Of a stretch of DNA of 64,000 nucleotides, positions 20,187 through 32,160 are shown one piece after another. Each line of letters begins with the position of its first letter. The stretch's first letter is position 1. Source of the DNA: Limnephilus marmoratus (taxonomy: Eukaryota; Arthropoda; Insecta; Trichoptera; Limnephilidae); contig OU862917.1 in assembly GCA_917880885.1 (NCBI GenBank), forward strand, positions 27,516,104 to 27,580,103, in the 5' to 3' direction. The notes beneath the pieces are model-generated. The model did no database searches, was not told where the DNA came from, and worked only from the letters and a program-made list of their open reading frames with translations. The translations under genes and the position numbers were made by a program.

Positions 20187-21480
20187 ATTTACCTTATTAT
20201 CTTTGTCATAAGACAATGGTGGATATCTTTTCAGTACTGACGCTCCTGCCGATATGTTATTTCAAGTAGCTAAGAAAGTGTTTTACGGTTGTCTAGAATG
20301 AAAATTTCATTAAAATAATACATAGTTGGTACTCTATTGACATTGACACTCTATTCGCCGTTGCGTTGCATTTTGACACATGGAAGTACAGTAATACCTG
20401 TCTAAACTTGATTTTTACAAAATAATTTCATAAAACTCGAAGACATTAATGTCGAAACACACCGTCTATTTTAGGTTATGAAATATTTTCATTGTCACCC
20501 TCATTAATTTATTTTTTATCTCTTCTATTTTCTGGCCTTCAATTGAAGTCTTTTACCGGGGCAATTATTGTTAGATACTGATAGTATCTTCCACTATGGA
20601 ATGCGCCGCTTACGCACTACATATTGTTTTTAATCACTTAATTGTGAAACACCACGAACTAATTAAATTCGGTTTCAAACCCACGACCAACAGATTCTCT
20701 TTTTCTTCACCCCGAACTAAAGTCATTTCAAGGAAAGTCATAGCTCCAATTCTAAACTTTGATTAGACATTATTGTTTTAATCTCATTTTTTATAAATAT
20801 GCTGTTCTTTCCCGTCTTAACCGTTATTTCCGTCCAATATTTTCACGCTGGAATAATAATAATCAAAATCATATAATTGACTCCAAGCGTGAATTTAGAT
20901 TCACCACTTCCCCTCCTGTATCTACTATAAGTTTCCGAACACCGCATATAATATTGTAATATTACAACAACAAATAATCGAAAGTAAATGAAATGCTCAC
21001 CGTGAGCAAAAAACATAATATTTTCCCTGTGTCCTTTGTTTACACCCACAGCAGAATTTCGGTCATACAATCAAACCGTTCCAAGATTTTGTTGGTAAAG
21101 ACAAGTAGATATTGTCAATAAAAAAGCCTTGATGTAAGATTAAATAAAACATTTTGAAAAATCTTTTCTGTACTTTCGATTGGAAAATAACACAGTTTAT
21201 AACTAAGCATAAAAGTTTAGCATAGAGTTATTTTTTCAATTTTGTTTCGTTTAGTGGAAAGAACCTTCACTGGGGACATAATATGTATTTAATAACATAA
21301 TATGCAGACAAGCAGCCATGTGGCAGCTTCGCGGGACTTCCGATAAATTGTCTAAATTATATATTTATGTAAACTATGTTTTTGTTGGAAATAATAAACA
21401 AAAAGAAAATAATAAAAGAATAAATATATTATGATAAAACTGTTCTAACAGACAGAATAATTAGTCATAACATAATAGAC
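20187..21480. other. Unassigned AT-rich DNA with a SINE A scrap
   Basis: 20577-20700 carries a decayed, minus-oriented SINE A head end (gatagtatcttccactatgg ... tttcaaacccacgac). Nothing else was recognised. Confidence 0.5.
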
Positions 21481-21860
21481 CTGATATAGTTTTACATGAC
21501 AAAATTAAAAAAAATAACTTATATCATTGATGTAGCTATTCCAAATTCTTGTAATATTCAAAAAACTGTTTCTGAAAAAATAAGAAAATACACAGATTTA
21601 GGAAATGAGATTAAAAGAATTTGGCATTCTCAGACTATAAAAATATTACCATTTGTTATTTCGGCTACTGGCATTATACCTAGGTCTCTCATTCAAAATT
21701 TAGGCATATTAGATTTGTCAAAGAATTTATATATAAAAATGCAAAAATCAGTCATTTTAAATACATGTAGGATTACAAAAGATTTTTTAAATATTTATAT
21801 TGAGGGATCAGTAGGATTTATAGGTTCAATTAGGAATTCCACAGAGCCGAACCCTCTGAT
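21480..21860 (+). mobile_element. LINE C-terminal fragment
   Basis: Encodes YIIDVAIPNSCNIQKTVSEK, KYTDLGNEIKRIW, ILPFVISATGIIPRSL and QKSVILNTCRITKDFL. This is a conserved C-terminal block found in non-LTR retrotransposon ORFs of several clades. The polymerase part is missing. Confidence 0.6.
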
Positions 21861-22815
21861 ATGAAAATATCTGGAGTCGGTGAATTATTTTCCCATTTGG
21901 TCTCTAGTAGGTTGACATGTTATTCTTGTATTGTTTTGTATTTATACTACTTATGTAGTGCAATTGCATAGCGTGGATTGACCAGATGATCATTTGGGAA
22001 GTGTGTGAAAGGGTTTAGTTTTTCCTGTGGGGAAAATTAAACCCGGACATTTAAATCTGGTGCGTAAAAAAAATAAGTAATATTTTTGTAAATGAAAGAA
22101 GAAATAAGGTAGATTTGTTTCCACAACAGATATTTATTTTATTTGATATGGATACAGAGGACATTAGTTTAAAAATGTTGTTATTTAATAAATATTAGCC
22201 AAACGATAATAGTTTTTATAATCGTTTGTCATATATGGTCACAAAGGGCGAAAGTTTTAAAATTCGAAAGACCTTAATGGTTTTGTTGCCAAAGAAATGG
22301 GTAAAACGATGATGCTAATTGAGATGTTAAAATGGACATCAAAGCCAATAAATTATTATTGTTATTGCTGAAAGGGCTAAACAAATATATTTTTAGAGCA
22401 TTGACACAGGTAATAAAAACGCGCGACGAATACGTAATAATGTGGTTAAATTTATTCAAAGAACACACTTAGGTACCTATCTACCGTTGTGGTCACAGTG
22501 GATATTAGTTTACAAAAATGTTGTTTTTATAATCGATTGCTATAAATAGTCGGAAAAGGATGAAAGTTTGAAAATTCCAAAGACGTACGTAATGGTTTTG
22601 ATTGCTAAATATGTAGGTAAAACGATTCCACGATGGTTGAATCCCTGACAGTTGGCTCCCAGGCATACTTATATAGAATATGCATTTGATTGGGAAAACA
22701 CAGTATTCCTATTTACACAAATTATAACTAAGTGTCCCCGAAGGAGGTGCAGTGCAGAGAGTACCCAAATACCCGCCGAATACCCAAAAGTATAAAACAT
22801 GTTTTCGTTCAAATG
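21861..22815. other. Unassigned AT-rich DNA with a locally duplicated segment
   Basis: Phrases such as ttttataatcgtttgt/gattgc, gaaagtttgaaaattc and aaagaccttaatggttttg recur at about 22190-22330 and 22510-22640. Related pieces lie after the foldback element at 23700-23830. Confidence 0.4.
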
Positions 22816-22825
22816 CATCAAGGAT

Positions 22826-23504
22826 GGTGACCCGACAATTCGTCCTGCGACAATTCATCCGGCGACAGTTCATCCTGCGACAGTTCATTCGGCCGACAGT
22901 TCATCCTGCCGACAGTTCAGCCTGCCGACAGTTCATCCCGCCGACAATTCATCCGGCGACAATTCATCCTGCCTGATCATTTAGAAGATTTTTATTAAGT
23001 AAGTATGCAGAGAGGATATACGGCCGTACAACCAAAATCGATATACTTATATCTGAAGGCATCTTGAGTGGAAATCCGCTGTAAAAATATTTTTACTAAC
23101 AATAATTTCGACTCTCCGAAGAAGCATGCGTGAATAACAAAATACGACATACTTATAGGTTATACTTATAGGTTAGGTTAGGTTAGGTTAGGTTAGGTTA
23201 CGTTAGGTTGTCGAGAGTCGAAATTATTGTTAGTAAAAATATTTTTACAGCGGATATCCACTCAAGATGCCTTCAGATATAAGTATATCGATTTTGGTTG
23301 TACGGCCGTATATCCTCTTTGCATACTTACTTGAAGAAAAAATCTTCTAAATGATCAGGCAGGATGAATTGTCGCCGGATGAATTGTCGGCGGGATGAAC
23401 TGTCGGCAGGATGAACTGTCGGCAGGATGAACTGTCGGCCGGATGAACTGTCGCAGGATGAACTGTCGCCGGAGGAATTGTCGCAGGATGAACTGTCATG
23501 GAAC
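22826..23504. mobile_element. Foldback element with tandem-repeat arms and a TTAGG core
   Basis: Two arms (22826-23116 and 23213-23504) are inverted copies. Each arm's outer half is a tandem array of a 16-18 bp unit close to cgacagttcatcctgc; the inner half is unique. The central spacer holds six exact TTAGG units (23171-23200). The flanks carry catcaaggat at 22816-22825 and 23505-23514, a perfect 10-bp direct repeat consistent with a 9-10 bp TSD. Tandem-repeat arms with a 9-bp TSD are the pattern of Drosophila Foldback elements; membership is inferred. Confidence 0.88.
23171..23208 (+). repeat. Interstitial TTAGG telomere-like repeat
   Basis: Six perfect units followed by one variant (cgtta) and another partial unit. 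TTAGG is the ancestral insect telomere repeat. Here it is internal to a transposon-like palindrome, not at a chromosome end. Confidence 0.85.
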
Positions 23505-23514
23505 CATCAAGGAT

Positions 23515-24227
23515 AAAACTGCCTGTCTATACATATACTGAATATACCAGCGTATAACTACATACATTCGTTTGATATCCATACCAACTTATTATTAAAT
23601 GTATTTTTGGAGTCTAATTTAGGTCTGAAATTGATAAATAATGCACAAAAAATATAACTTTATGATTATTATAATTTGGGGGGGGGGGGGGGGGGTAATT
23701 GAGACGTCGTGATGGATGATAAAGCCAATAAATTATTATAGTAATTGCCGAAAGGGCTCAACAAATTTAGAACATTGACACAAATAGTAGAAATGCGCGA
23801 TGAATACGTAATAATATGGTAAATTTATCTAGAACATTCCTGCCTAGTTGTTACACTCACGTAAAACCTACAAATCGTGTTGCATAATAAGGTCGACGTA
23901 TATGTATTCAACAAATAAATGCAATCGCCTTTCCGGGCTTCTTGCGTCGAGCAGATTTAGAAAGTGTAGGGTTTTGTTTATACTCGTATATAAAATATGC
24001 AGGACTGTCATAGATGGTATTTATTATGTATGTTGAATATAAACTTTAAATGGGCTAATCAATACCATTGAAAATGTGCCGATTCTTCATAGAAACATGA
24101 GAAATATATTGAAACAATGTTGGGTAGGTGTTTTCTTGAAAATGATTATTATTACAGTGTGAAAATATTTGATGAAAACACGGCTGGAAAATCAACATAC
24201 CTACTTATAAACAATGAGATTAAAACA
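23515..24227. other. Unassigned DNA with an 18-base G run
   Basis: The homopolymer lies near 23678-23695. Sequence at 23700-23830 partly repeats 22320-22450. No gene was recognised. Confidence 0.45.
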
Positions 24228-24590
24228 ACATATTTTTTTTTTTTAATATTTATTTATTTTACATTTACATAATATAACATAACGTAGCTTACATATTTTA
24301 TACACTCTCCTAATAAAGCAAATGCTTGTGTTTAGGAGAGGACAACTTGTTAATAACTTAAGAATTATTAATAAAATCCTTATCACAAAGTTAAGAATTT
24401 AACTTATGAAGAGATTTAGACTTAACATATTTTTTTAAAGTTTATAAGGGTAATTAAACAATAAATGTATACAGGTGTACATAAAACACTAGGAATAACA
24501 AACAGTCAAAATATATCTAGGAGAAAGTTAAATTATATGGTGGTACTACCAAAATAAGATTTAATTTTTTATGAACATCTTATTAAAGAT
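24228..24590 (-). mobile_element. Possible LINE 3' UTR
   Basis: Minus-strand sequence ends in a 14-base A run at its 3' side, after an AATAAATAAATA-rich stretch. It is compatible with a retrotransposon tail, but no ORF remains. Confidence 0.3.
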
Positions 24591-24599
24591 CACCATTCA

Positions 24600-24845
24600 T
24601 AATTGGAGCCGTGGCGTTGCTTGAAATGACTTCTAAATAGTTCTGTAAGGCCTCCGTGGTCGAGGGATAAGTAAAAGAGAATCTTGTGGTCGCGGGTTTA
24701 AAATCGAATTTATCTAGTTCGTATTGTTTCACAATTAATTAATTAAAAATAATAAGTAGTGAAAGAATCTTTCAATATCTGATATTATCAGTATTACATG
24801 TAGTAGAAGATACTATCAGTACCTAACTGTAATTGCCCTGGTTAA
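24600..24845 (+). mobile_element. SINE family A fragments
   Basis: 24600-24655 matches the body middle. 24650-24845 restarts at the tRNA-like head (cctccgtggtcgag ... gtggtcgcgggtt) and runs into the start of the body. Confidence 0.6.
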
Positions 24846-25070
24846 AAGGTTCCATGCCAACTCAACACCTCTTTGAAAAGTCATTAAAAGCTATGATTTT
24901 TTTTAAATAACCTACATAACCTAACTTCTTTAACCAATAAATTTTTTTACGAATTTTCAAAGGCGGTTCTGAGTTGATTTCATTCATTCATCGTCCAGTC
25001 ACCCTGGTAAAATACTACAATTGGAGGCCTGAAAATAGAGTAGAACAGAGATAAAAAATAAATTAATAAG

Positions 25071-25467
25071 GGTGACAAGAATTTGGAGTAGATTATCTTA
25101 TAAATATTTTTTTGTGACCGGGACCGTAACACGGTCATCGGAAGGAATGATAGGAATAACTTTCGGTAACTTTTCATCTTTACCTAGGACAACTGCAGAT
25201 CGCTAACGTACAAACAACAGTTGACATCGAATATATTAATAACTTAGTCGTTGTGAACTGTTACTTATTCATTGGCGATCTTTAGTCGTCTACGGAATGA
25301 TGAGAAGTTATCTTATCAATCCTAATCGATCGACCGTGCTAGGGGGCCAGGTCACAAAAAAATATTGCTCAGATAATCTTCTGCAAATTTTTGTCACTGT
25401 CTATTTGAAAAAAGTGACAAGACTTTGAAGTGGAGTATCTCAGAGGTGTTTTTTGTGATCAGGTCTA
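25071..25467. repeat. Threefold 50-bp repeat, one copy inverted
   Basis: The segment ggtgacaagaatttggagta ... tttttttgtgaccgg at 25071-25124 recurs inverted at about 25350-25405 and directly at 25417-25467. It looks like a foldback MITE with an adjoining half copy. Confidence 0.55.
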
Positions 25468-25494
25468 TTTGTATTTTCAGGTCTCCAATTAAGA

Positions 25495-25835
25495 ATTAAA
25501 CATAGCTTAAAATGGCTTTAGCCATGTTGGTGACCAGATCTGAATAGCTATGTACTGTTTCTTCTGCACCTTTTGCTTCCCTAGTTCCTTCCCCTTCCCA
25601 CTACCTTAAGCCTGACATACCCCAATTGGGGATACCATAGTCTCACTAGCTCCATTCAGATTAGGAGCAGTTGGGGCTTAGGACTCTTGTGCGGTATTCA
25701 CATAAAAAAATGAGTAGATCTGTACAGGCAAGTACCTACATCCCAACCTACCTCTTTGACTTTTCCTTTTTTATTAATGGGAATGCCACAGATCTACTGG
25801 CATTAGTCAGTTGGAACTCTTGATCGTGAGCAGTT
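25495..25835 (+). mobile_element. SINE family A fragments
   Basis: 25495-25709 matches the body to its tail (gtgcggtattcacataaaaaa). 25725-25835 is a second, more decayed copy of the tail half. Together with 24650-24845 the first may be one SINE opened by an insertion. Confidence 0.7.
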
Positions 25836-28800
25836 CTGGATTTGTCAATAGGACGTATAGGCCGCGGCCTAAGGGCGGCGGCTAGAAGTGAGTGATTATG
25901 ATAGGTGTCAACTTCTAAGAAGGAGGAAGGGGCTGCACAAATGAAGTGGCCTATACTTATGAAAAGTATAAATTCGCCACTGTCTGAGTATCAAAAAAAT
26001 AGGTAGGTACTTTCAGTTTATTTAGATGATAATAAGACAGACAGGGAAGAGTGGAAGAGACGAATAGAGGAAATTGCTGCTAACCAATCCCAGGATTGAA
26101 ACCAGAGAGAGAGAGATGATAATCAACATGAGTGGACTTTAATATTTTATTTGTTTATCAAAAAACTCCGTACAGAAAACAAGCGACAATGAATTACAAT
26201 ATAAACCAATTAAATCCAACAGATTTCACTTGACTTTGGGATTAGAGAAATAACTTTTAATTCGTCGCGATATGAACCTAAAGCCATGTACTTATTAATT
26301 TACTGACTGGCCTCTGTTTTTCTGCGGATAATAAATCTTGTGACAATTTGACTTGTGTTATACTAAGCAAATAAAATATTTTTGTTACTTAATTGTGAAT
26401 AAAAACGGCGCGGTAATGGAGCGGAACAGTAATAGGCAGCCTTAGGAATGGAGTGGAGAGATATTGCAACACCTCTTTTGTTACAGTTGATTCCATGAAG
26501 TGAAATAAATACCACGTAGACGGTGCATTAATTTAATTTGACTTTAATATTAAAGTGCTTTGGTAAAATGATAGTTATAACTGTACTGTCCGTTACAATA
26601 TCGGATCGATAGGCGTAACTTTCAGCGATTTTATATCGATATACTAAGCACGGTTTTACTGTTGACAGCCGAACCGATATTGAATTAAAACCTTATTTTC
26701 GTTTCTCAAAGATCGAACGGAATAAATTGATTGCGTCTTAACGTATTATTTAAGTCTATGGATCGCGTATACTGCTTCTTTCAATTCTAGGAGCTTCGTT
26801 AGTTCAATCCGTTCATTAAATAGACCAGTAATTTTGCATAACGAACGCCATTATTAAAAAATGTATATTATATTGACAGTTAACCGAAACTTATACTCGG
26901 AAGGCCACGCTAAATTTTTTCAATCATCGGTCGGAATATCTGTTAACAATCGTTGACCGTGCTCGCAAATATTGATAACTTTGTTTGTGTTTTATTATCA
27001 TAATAATAATAGCTAGAACCAAAGATAAATGATATGAAAAGTCATTTTAAATTACTTACTATGTTAGCTTTTCAACATCTTATTATGATATAGGTACTAA
27101 TGTCAAAAATGATCGAAACCAATAATTAAAAAATAGTTTATGAAATGTTGGCATTGTTTTAATGTAACACCCCTTAATAAAAATCCTGCATACCCCGCGG
27201 GATTTCTGAATTCTATCCCACAATCCCGCGGTATTTGCAAACCCTATTCTATTACAATGACATTGCAAGGTGGCCGCGTGCTCATCGTTAGGAAACTCGT
27301 GCACGTGCACGTAAGAATCGTATGATAAAATATTCTTTACGGAGGTAATTTCCGAAATGACCGCTTACCACGTGCCTGACATCGCGGAAACCTTTCTCAA
27401 GGAGACGTGTGTTAGCGTTAGCAGTGACGTGTGTTAGTGTTAGCAGATTCTATGTACTTCAAAGCAGCTGAAAACCTTCAAAAAACTAAAGTAGACAAGA
27501 GTGTAGAGACTGCGAGGCACTTTTTTTTTATTAATGTGAAGGATGATTTATTCCATATTTTTGTCATCGAATTCCAGTGCACCTTTTCCTATACATTAGG
27601 TCATCCTATTAGTATTTTAGTTTTCTTTTTCGAAACTACTAGATGTCGCATTCTGTTGCCTGTTAATTTTGTAGCGGTTTGAAGTTTGTATATTGATTGT
27701 ACAAACATATTTATTTTTTTCGGATTTCGTAGGATTTGATCCTTGGTCTTCTGAATGTCTGGCCACTGAGGTTCGTCAGGCGCTTTACACCACTAGATTA
27801 AAGGAGACTTGCGTGGGACCGTGGATTTATCGTATTATATTGGAATCGAGTACCTACCCGTGAAATAAATAAATATTTTATTGCTATCTCATTATCTCGC
27901 AGGCTAAATCCTAAAGATGCATGTTTTCTTTCTTTTTAGTGTCGTTCGAATCCGTTTCATCGAGTTTCAAATCGCAACGGTGCTAAAGAAGTTTTCAGTT
28001 CAAAAAAAATGTTTTGCACCTAAAAATTATGGATTTAAATGTGATTTATGGATCTTAAAAAATTGATAATAATAATTACCAATATTACGATAATTATTAC
28101 GTTTTTTCCCTACTTTTTAATGATTTGAATCTATAAAACTTTTAAATTTTAAGTCTTGTAACCCCATAGTTTTACTCGTATTATGTACAGCACTTTAGGG
28201 CAATCAACAAAAAGTATTAATAGCCTTGCGTCTGTCATACACACTCGATTCACAAATAAGTACAAACGGAAGTGCTGCTATCTGTATTATTAATACGCTA
28301 AAAAAAGCTTCTTTTGTAATTCGGTTTCGCATACAAGAATTCGTCAAAGGATGGCGCCACTTACGTTAACAGGTCGCATGAGGTCATGCCTCCCTAGATA
28401 TAAGTACCTAATAAGGATTTGAAGAATTTTAGTGTCTCTCCGTATATGGAAAGATTGACGGTAATACTTATGAATTTATGATTTTGAGGCTATATATTAC
28501 ATTTGACGTCATTGCCTGTCGCGGTTACTTTGTCCCGGTGACTAGCTGTCACTGGATCACAGTGGATCCGAGGAACCGGTTATTTTTGGAACCAGTTCCT
28601 ACTATCAGATTAATAAAATGGTCACCAACACTCAAACTTGGCTAAGCCGAACCAAAAGCCGCCCGCGGGGCCACTGCTAGTATGGATTATTTTCGGAAGG
28701 TCATGGCGATAATTAGTTGAATGAATTAATGAATTTTACTCTGAAAAATGAAGCAAATAAATAAATTGATAACAATCTACAACATTAAAATATCTATCAT

Positions 28801-28985
28801 ATAAGATTAACAGATTTCTATTTACGACGGATTTCTAACCAGGGATATCTGGGTCCAGGACAAAAGGTCTACCACTACGCGAAGGATGTCGACAAATTCG
28901 AAACAATTGATAATTTAAAAAATCGACCAATTAATTAAGAATCTGCGATAAATTAGGGCTACAATTAAATTACAAATTTAATTGT
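25836..28985. other. Long unassigned AT-rich stretch
   Basis: Only one coding trace was seen: 26030-26098 (+) encodes TDREEWKRRIEEIAANQSQD and then a stop, like the end of an RTE-type LINE ORF. Short open frames at 27083-27325 and 27431-27682 have no recognisable features. Confidence 0.4.
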
Positions 28986-28990
28986 ATACT

Positions 28991-29407
28991 TTTTTTATTT
29001 TTTATAGTGAATACCGCACAAGAATCTCAACTGCTCCCGTCTGGAGCCAGTGAGACTATGGCATCCCCAATTGGGGTATGTTGTGAGGCTGAAGGTAGTG
29101 GGGAGGGGAAGGAGGTGGGGAAGAGGAAGATTGGAAGTACCTGGCTATTCAGATCTGGTCACCAAACACGGCTAAAGCCATTTTCAAGCAACGTTTCAAT
29201 TCTGAATGGTGGTCTTACACCAGGGCGATACTGATAGTATCTTCCACTCTGGAACATGCCGCAAATATACTATATATTATTTTAAATGAATTAATTGTGA
29301 AATAACACAAATTAATCAAATAAAATTTATTTGCGCATGCCGGGTTCGAACCCGCGACCTCCTGATTGTGAGTCAAGAGTCTTACCCACTGGACTACGGA
29401 GGTCGTC
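28991..29407 (-). mobile_element. Full-length SINE family A
   Basis: Complete from poly-A side (T-rich 28991-29006) to the tRNA-like head (box B complement gggttcgaaccc at 29341-29352). The flanks share atact, a weak TSD. Confidence 0.9.
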
Positions 29408-29443
29408 ATACTAGTCGAGAAGTTAAACAGATTCAGTCTAGAG

Positions 29444-29488
29444 CAGTGATATGCAAACTTTTTACTCGCAGGGACTTTTTACTCAGAG
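29444..29488. mobile_element. Possible hAT terminal fragment
   Basis: tctagagCAGTGATATGCAA followed by a T run has the form of a hAT end with a TCTAGA-like target. No partner end was found. Confidence 0.3.
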
Positions 29489-29735
29489 TGGAAGATACTC
29501 TCAGTATCGCCCTAGTGTAAGATCACCATTCAGAATTGAAACGTTGCCTGAAATGGCTTTAGCCGTGTTTGGTGACCAGATCTGAATAGCCAGGTACTTC
29601 CCCACCTTCCTCTTCCCTATCTCCTTCCCTCCTCTCTACCTTCAGCCTCACAACATACCCCAATGGGAATGCCATAGTCTCGCTGGCTCCAGACGGGAGC
29701 AGTTGGGACTCTTGTGCGGTATTCATGTAAAAAAA
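29489..29735 (+). mobile_element. SINE family A copy lacking its tRNA head
   Basis: Runs from gagtggaagatactctcagt to the tail cggtattcatgtaaaaaaa. The first 150 bp of the family, including both Pol III boxes, are absent. Confidence 0.85.
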
Positions 29736-30200
29736 GGGACATTTATCCATTTTCAATTTATTCGCGGATCGTAAGGGGCAGTGTGTTTATATTTTAATAT
29801 TGTTAAATTTGTAGTCGGTGGTGTCGATAACCTATTTGTATTTTCTAAAATGGTAATGTTTCATGTAATGTTTTGATAAAAGAATTATAGAACGCAAAGG
29901 CCGTCGTAATAATACAAGATATTCAAATACAAAAGAGATGTGCTACGATGTCCGCGCGACTATCGGCGGACTACTACCTAATCGGAGAAGTTGGCATACG
30001 AAAAGAATTTGTTCATTTAGTTGATTTTTTTAAGGTGTGTGCAGTAGTATTGGTTAACAATATAGTTTGAATACGGAAAGAATTCGTTCATTTAGTTTAA
30101 GGTTCGTTTAATTTATTCGTTAGTTGGTAAACAATATCGGCGACACCAGGAAGCGCAGTCCCATCTCTTATATTTCAATAACTTTGGACAGAGGCGAAAA

Positions 30201-30632
30201 TCTCTATAAATAAAAATGAATCCCCGAAATGTATGTATGCGCATAACTTCCGAACGACTGCACCAAATTAAATAATTCTTTTATTTTTGTGTTTGTTATT
30301 GTCAGGACAAGGTTTGTATAAAACTACTGGTGAGCTCTGGCATCAAGAAATTTGTATAAAAAAATTGCAATAGGTGGCACGCGAGCTGTTTGAAAACTGA
30401 ATGTACAGATTGCGGGAGGGGGGAGGGGGAACTCGGGAGGGGGGTTCACGGGAAAGGGGGAGTGGAGTGGGGCGATGGAAGGTTAAGGAAGCGGAGTTGA
30501 AACGCGAGAGGGGAAGGGGAAGCGGGAGAGGAAGGGGAGGCGGAAGGGGAACGGGACAAATGGGAAAGGACACGCAGGGAGAAACAATTTCTTTATTAAA
30601 TGGCATAGCAACGCTTGCCGGGAACCAGCTAG
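30201..30632 (+). mobile_element. Small non-autonomous Helitron
   Basis: Starts A|TCTCTATAAATAAAAATGAA and ends CCAGCTAG|T, with a potential GGCA...TGCC hairpin just before the end. 5'-TC, 3'-CTAG and insertion between A and T are the Helitron signature. The middle is a strongly purine-biased block (30411-30560). Related 3' ends lie at 7200-7336 and 57085-57322. Confidence 0.75.
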
Positions 30633-31011
30633 TCTAAAATATCCAAGGCCAAACCATAAAATGCTGTCGATTTTTATCATTCTGTAATAAAGAACATGTT
30701 AAAAATCATACTTGCAAATTTGGGAAATTGTTAAATTTCTGAAAGTCAAACCAAATTTATTCAAGAAAACTTTGAAATTTTACAAAACGGAAACTTTTAA
30801 AACGCATCAAATATAGATCTCCAATAGAAAAACATTGCGCTGCGAAGGTGATTTTTTTCTACAGGTCGAACCACAAAATTTTGTCTAAGAAAAATCTTAT
30901 TATTTTGGGCGGCTGATTCAACTTTGAAGAAAGACTTAATTTTTTTCGCTCAACCCTCCTTTTAAAACATACAGAACCGTTGAATATTCTATACCGCAAA
31001 CTTTTTGATAT
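30633..31011. other. Unassigned AT-rich DNA
   Basis: No gene or repeat was recognised. Confidence 0.5.
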
Positions 31012-31548
31012 TGTAGCGCGCCGTTTTTACGCTTGCCACTACACCATCTCTTTCCCCCGTACAGCGCCATCCTGCTCACCCACCCCTAAGCAAACCAGGA
31101 TGCGCCGACGCCTTCTGCGCATCTCCCACCCTCGAGCCGCTACATAAACCACACCCCGCAACAAGGAATGGGCTATATAACAGGCTGCGCGCCCTAAATT
31201 AGTCAGTTCGTCTGCAGCTCGCTCTTGGCTAGTACGCTCTCTTAGTTGCGCTTCGTCCTCTGGCACGACCCTCTAAGGAGTATTCTACTACCATAAGTAA
31301 AGCACCAACCAGACACCCGACTGCTGCCTTAGTTGCGCTTCGTCCTATGGTACGACCCTCTAAGCAGAACCACAGTCAGTTTTGTTGTTCCCAAAGCCTA
31401 ACGGCAAGGTTCCCTCCGATCCCTTGCTCAGTTAATTAGTGAATTGATACATTGTGACTATTTTTACCATATTATGTGATCTGTGAACTTACTTTCTTAA
31501 ATAAATAACCTTTTACCAACAATTGTGTTCTAATATTTTATTTAAACA
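31012..31548 (+). mobile_element. Probable solo LTR (Ty3/gypsy-like)
   Basis: Begins TGTAGCGCGCC and ends TAAACA. It has a core promoter with TATATAA at 31174-31180 and the initiator TCAGT at 31203-31207, 31 bases apart, and AATAAA about 300 bases later. No clear TSD is visible, so the borders are provisional. It contains a 40-bp direct duplication (31241-31280 and 31329-31368). Confidence 0.55.
31241..31368 (+). repeat. 40-bp direct duplication inside the LTR
   Basis: cttagttgcgcttcgtccty through acgaccctctaag occurs twice with two or three differences, separated by about 48 bases. Confidence 0.8.
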
Positions 31549-31784
31549 AGTGGGAAGTATCAATAGGCTCGCTGGTCACCCGCGGTCCGCTGGCCGCGGT
31601 TTGCTCATCGCTGGACTTTATAGTCTGCTTTAATGCATAGACGAACAAGCAGTCATTGGCCTCAACAATTCGATCTTACTTTCTATAGAATAAATTACGC
31701 GATTTACGTCGGACTGTGGCGCTAATTCAATCAAACAAATCAAATAAACTTTTCTCGTTTTTAATATAATTTTTATTTAACTTT

Positions 31785-32160
31785 CAATTTGGAAGGCGGG
31801 TATGGGACCGCCGCCGCGGTAACAATTTATTGGATTACCAACAGCATTGCCATAGGTTACTCCAAGTTATTCGATACGTTTAGTGTCTTGGCAGGGGTGC
31901 CCGGGTTCATGGGGGTGAGGTCTGTCCGGATCTTGGCGGCTGATGAGACTGGTTGAGGGAGACAATCTGACCTCTCCAGCAGGACACTCTCGGATAGATT
32001 CATTCGTCCATCACTCCTGGACACGCTGACCCCAGATTCCTACGCACCCTCATACCTTTTTCCTTCCCAGAACTTCCTCTCCTTCCATTCCTAAAAAGAC
32101 CCTCCACACAGCACCCCAAAGATGATACAGGCCCCGAGGGGAAATATTTTCCGCAGAGAG
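31785..32160 (+). mobile_element. SINE family B copy
   Basis: Shares caggggtgcccgggttcatg, ttttccttcccagaacttcc and the cacacagcaccccaaagatg segment with the copy at 46495-46835. Its tail is lost after about 32160. Confidence 0.7.

Noticed and set aside
27140..27325. Open frame with two CxxC-like pairs
   Set aside because: No zinc-finger spacing and no gene context.
30343..30680. Open frames rich in Gly/Arg or Pro/Leu on both strands
   Set aside because: They arise from the purine-biased Helitron interior. The same occurs at 57095-57377.
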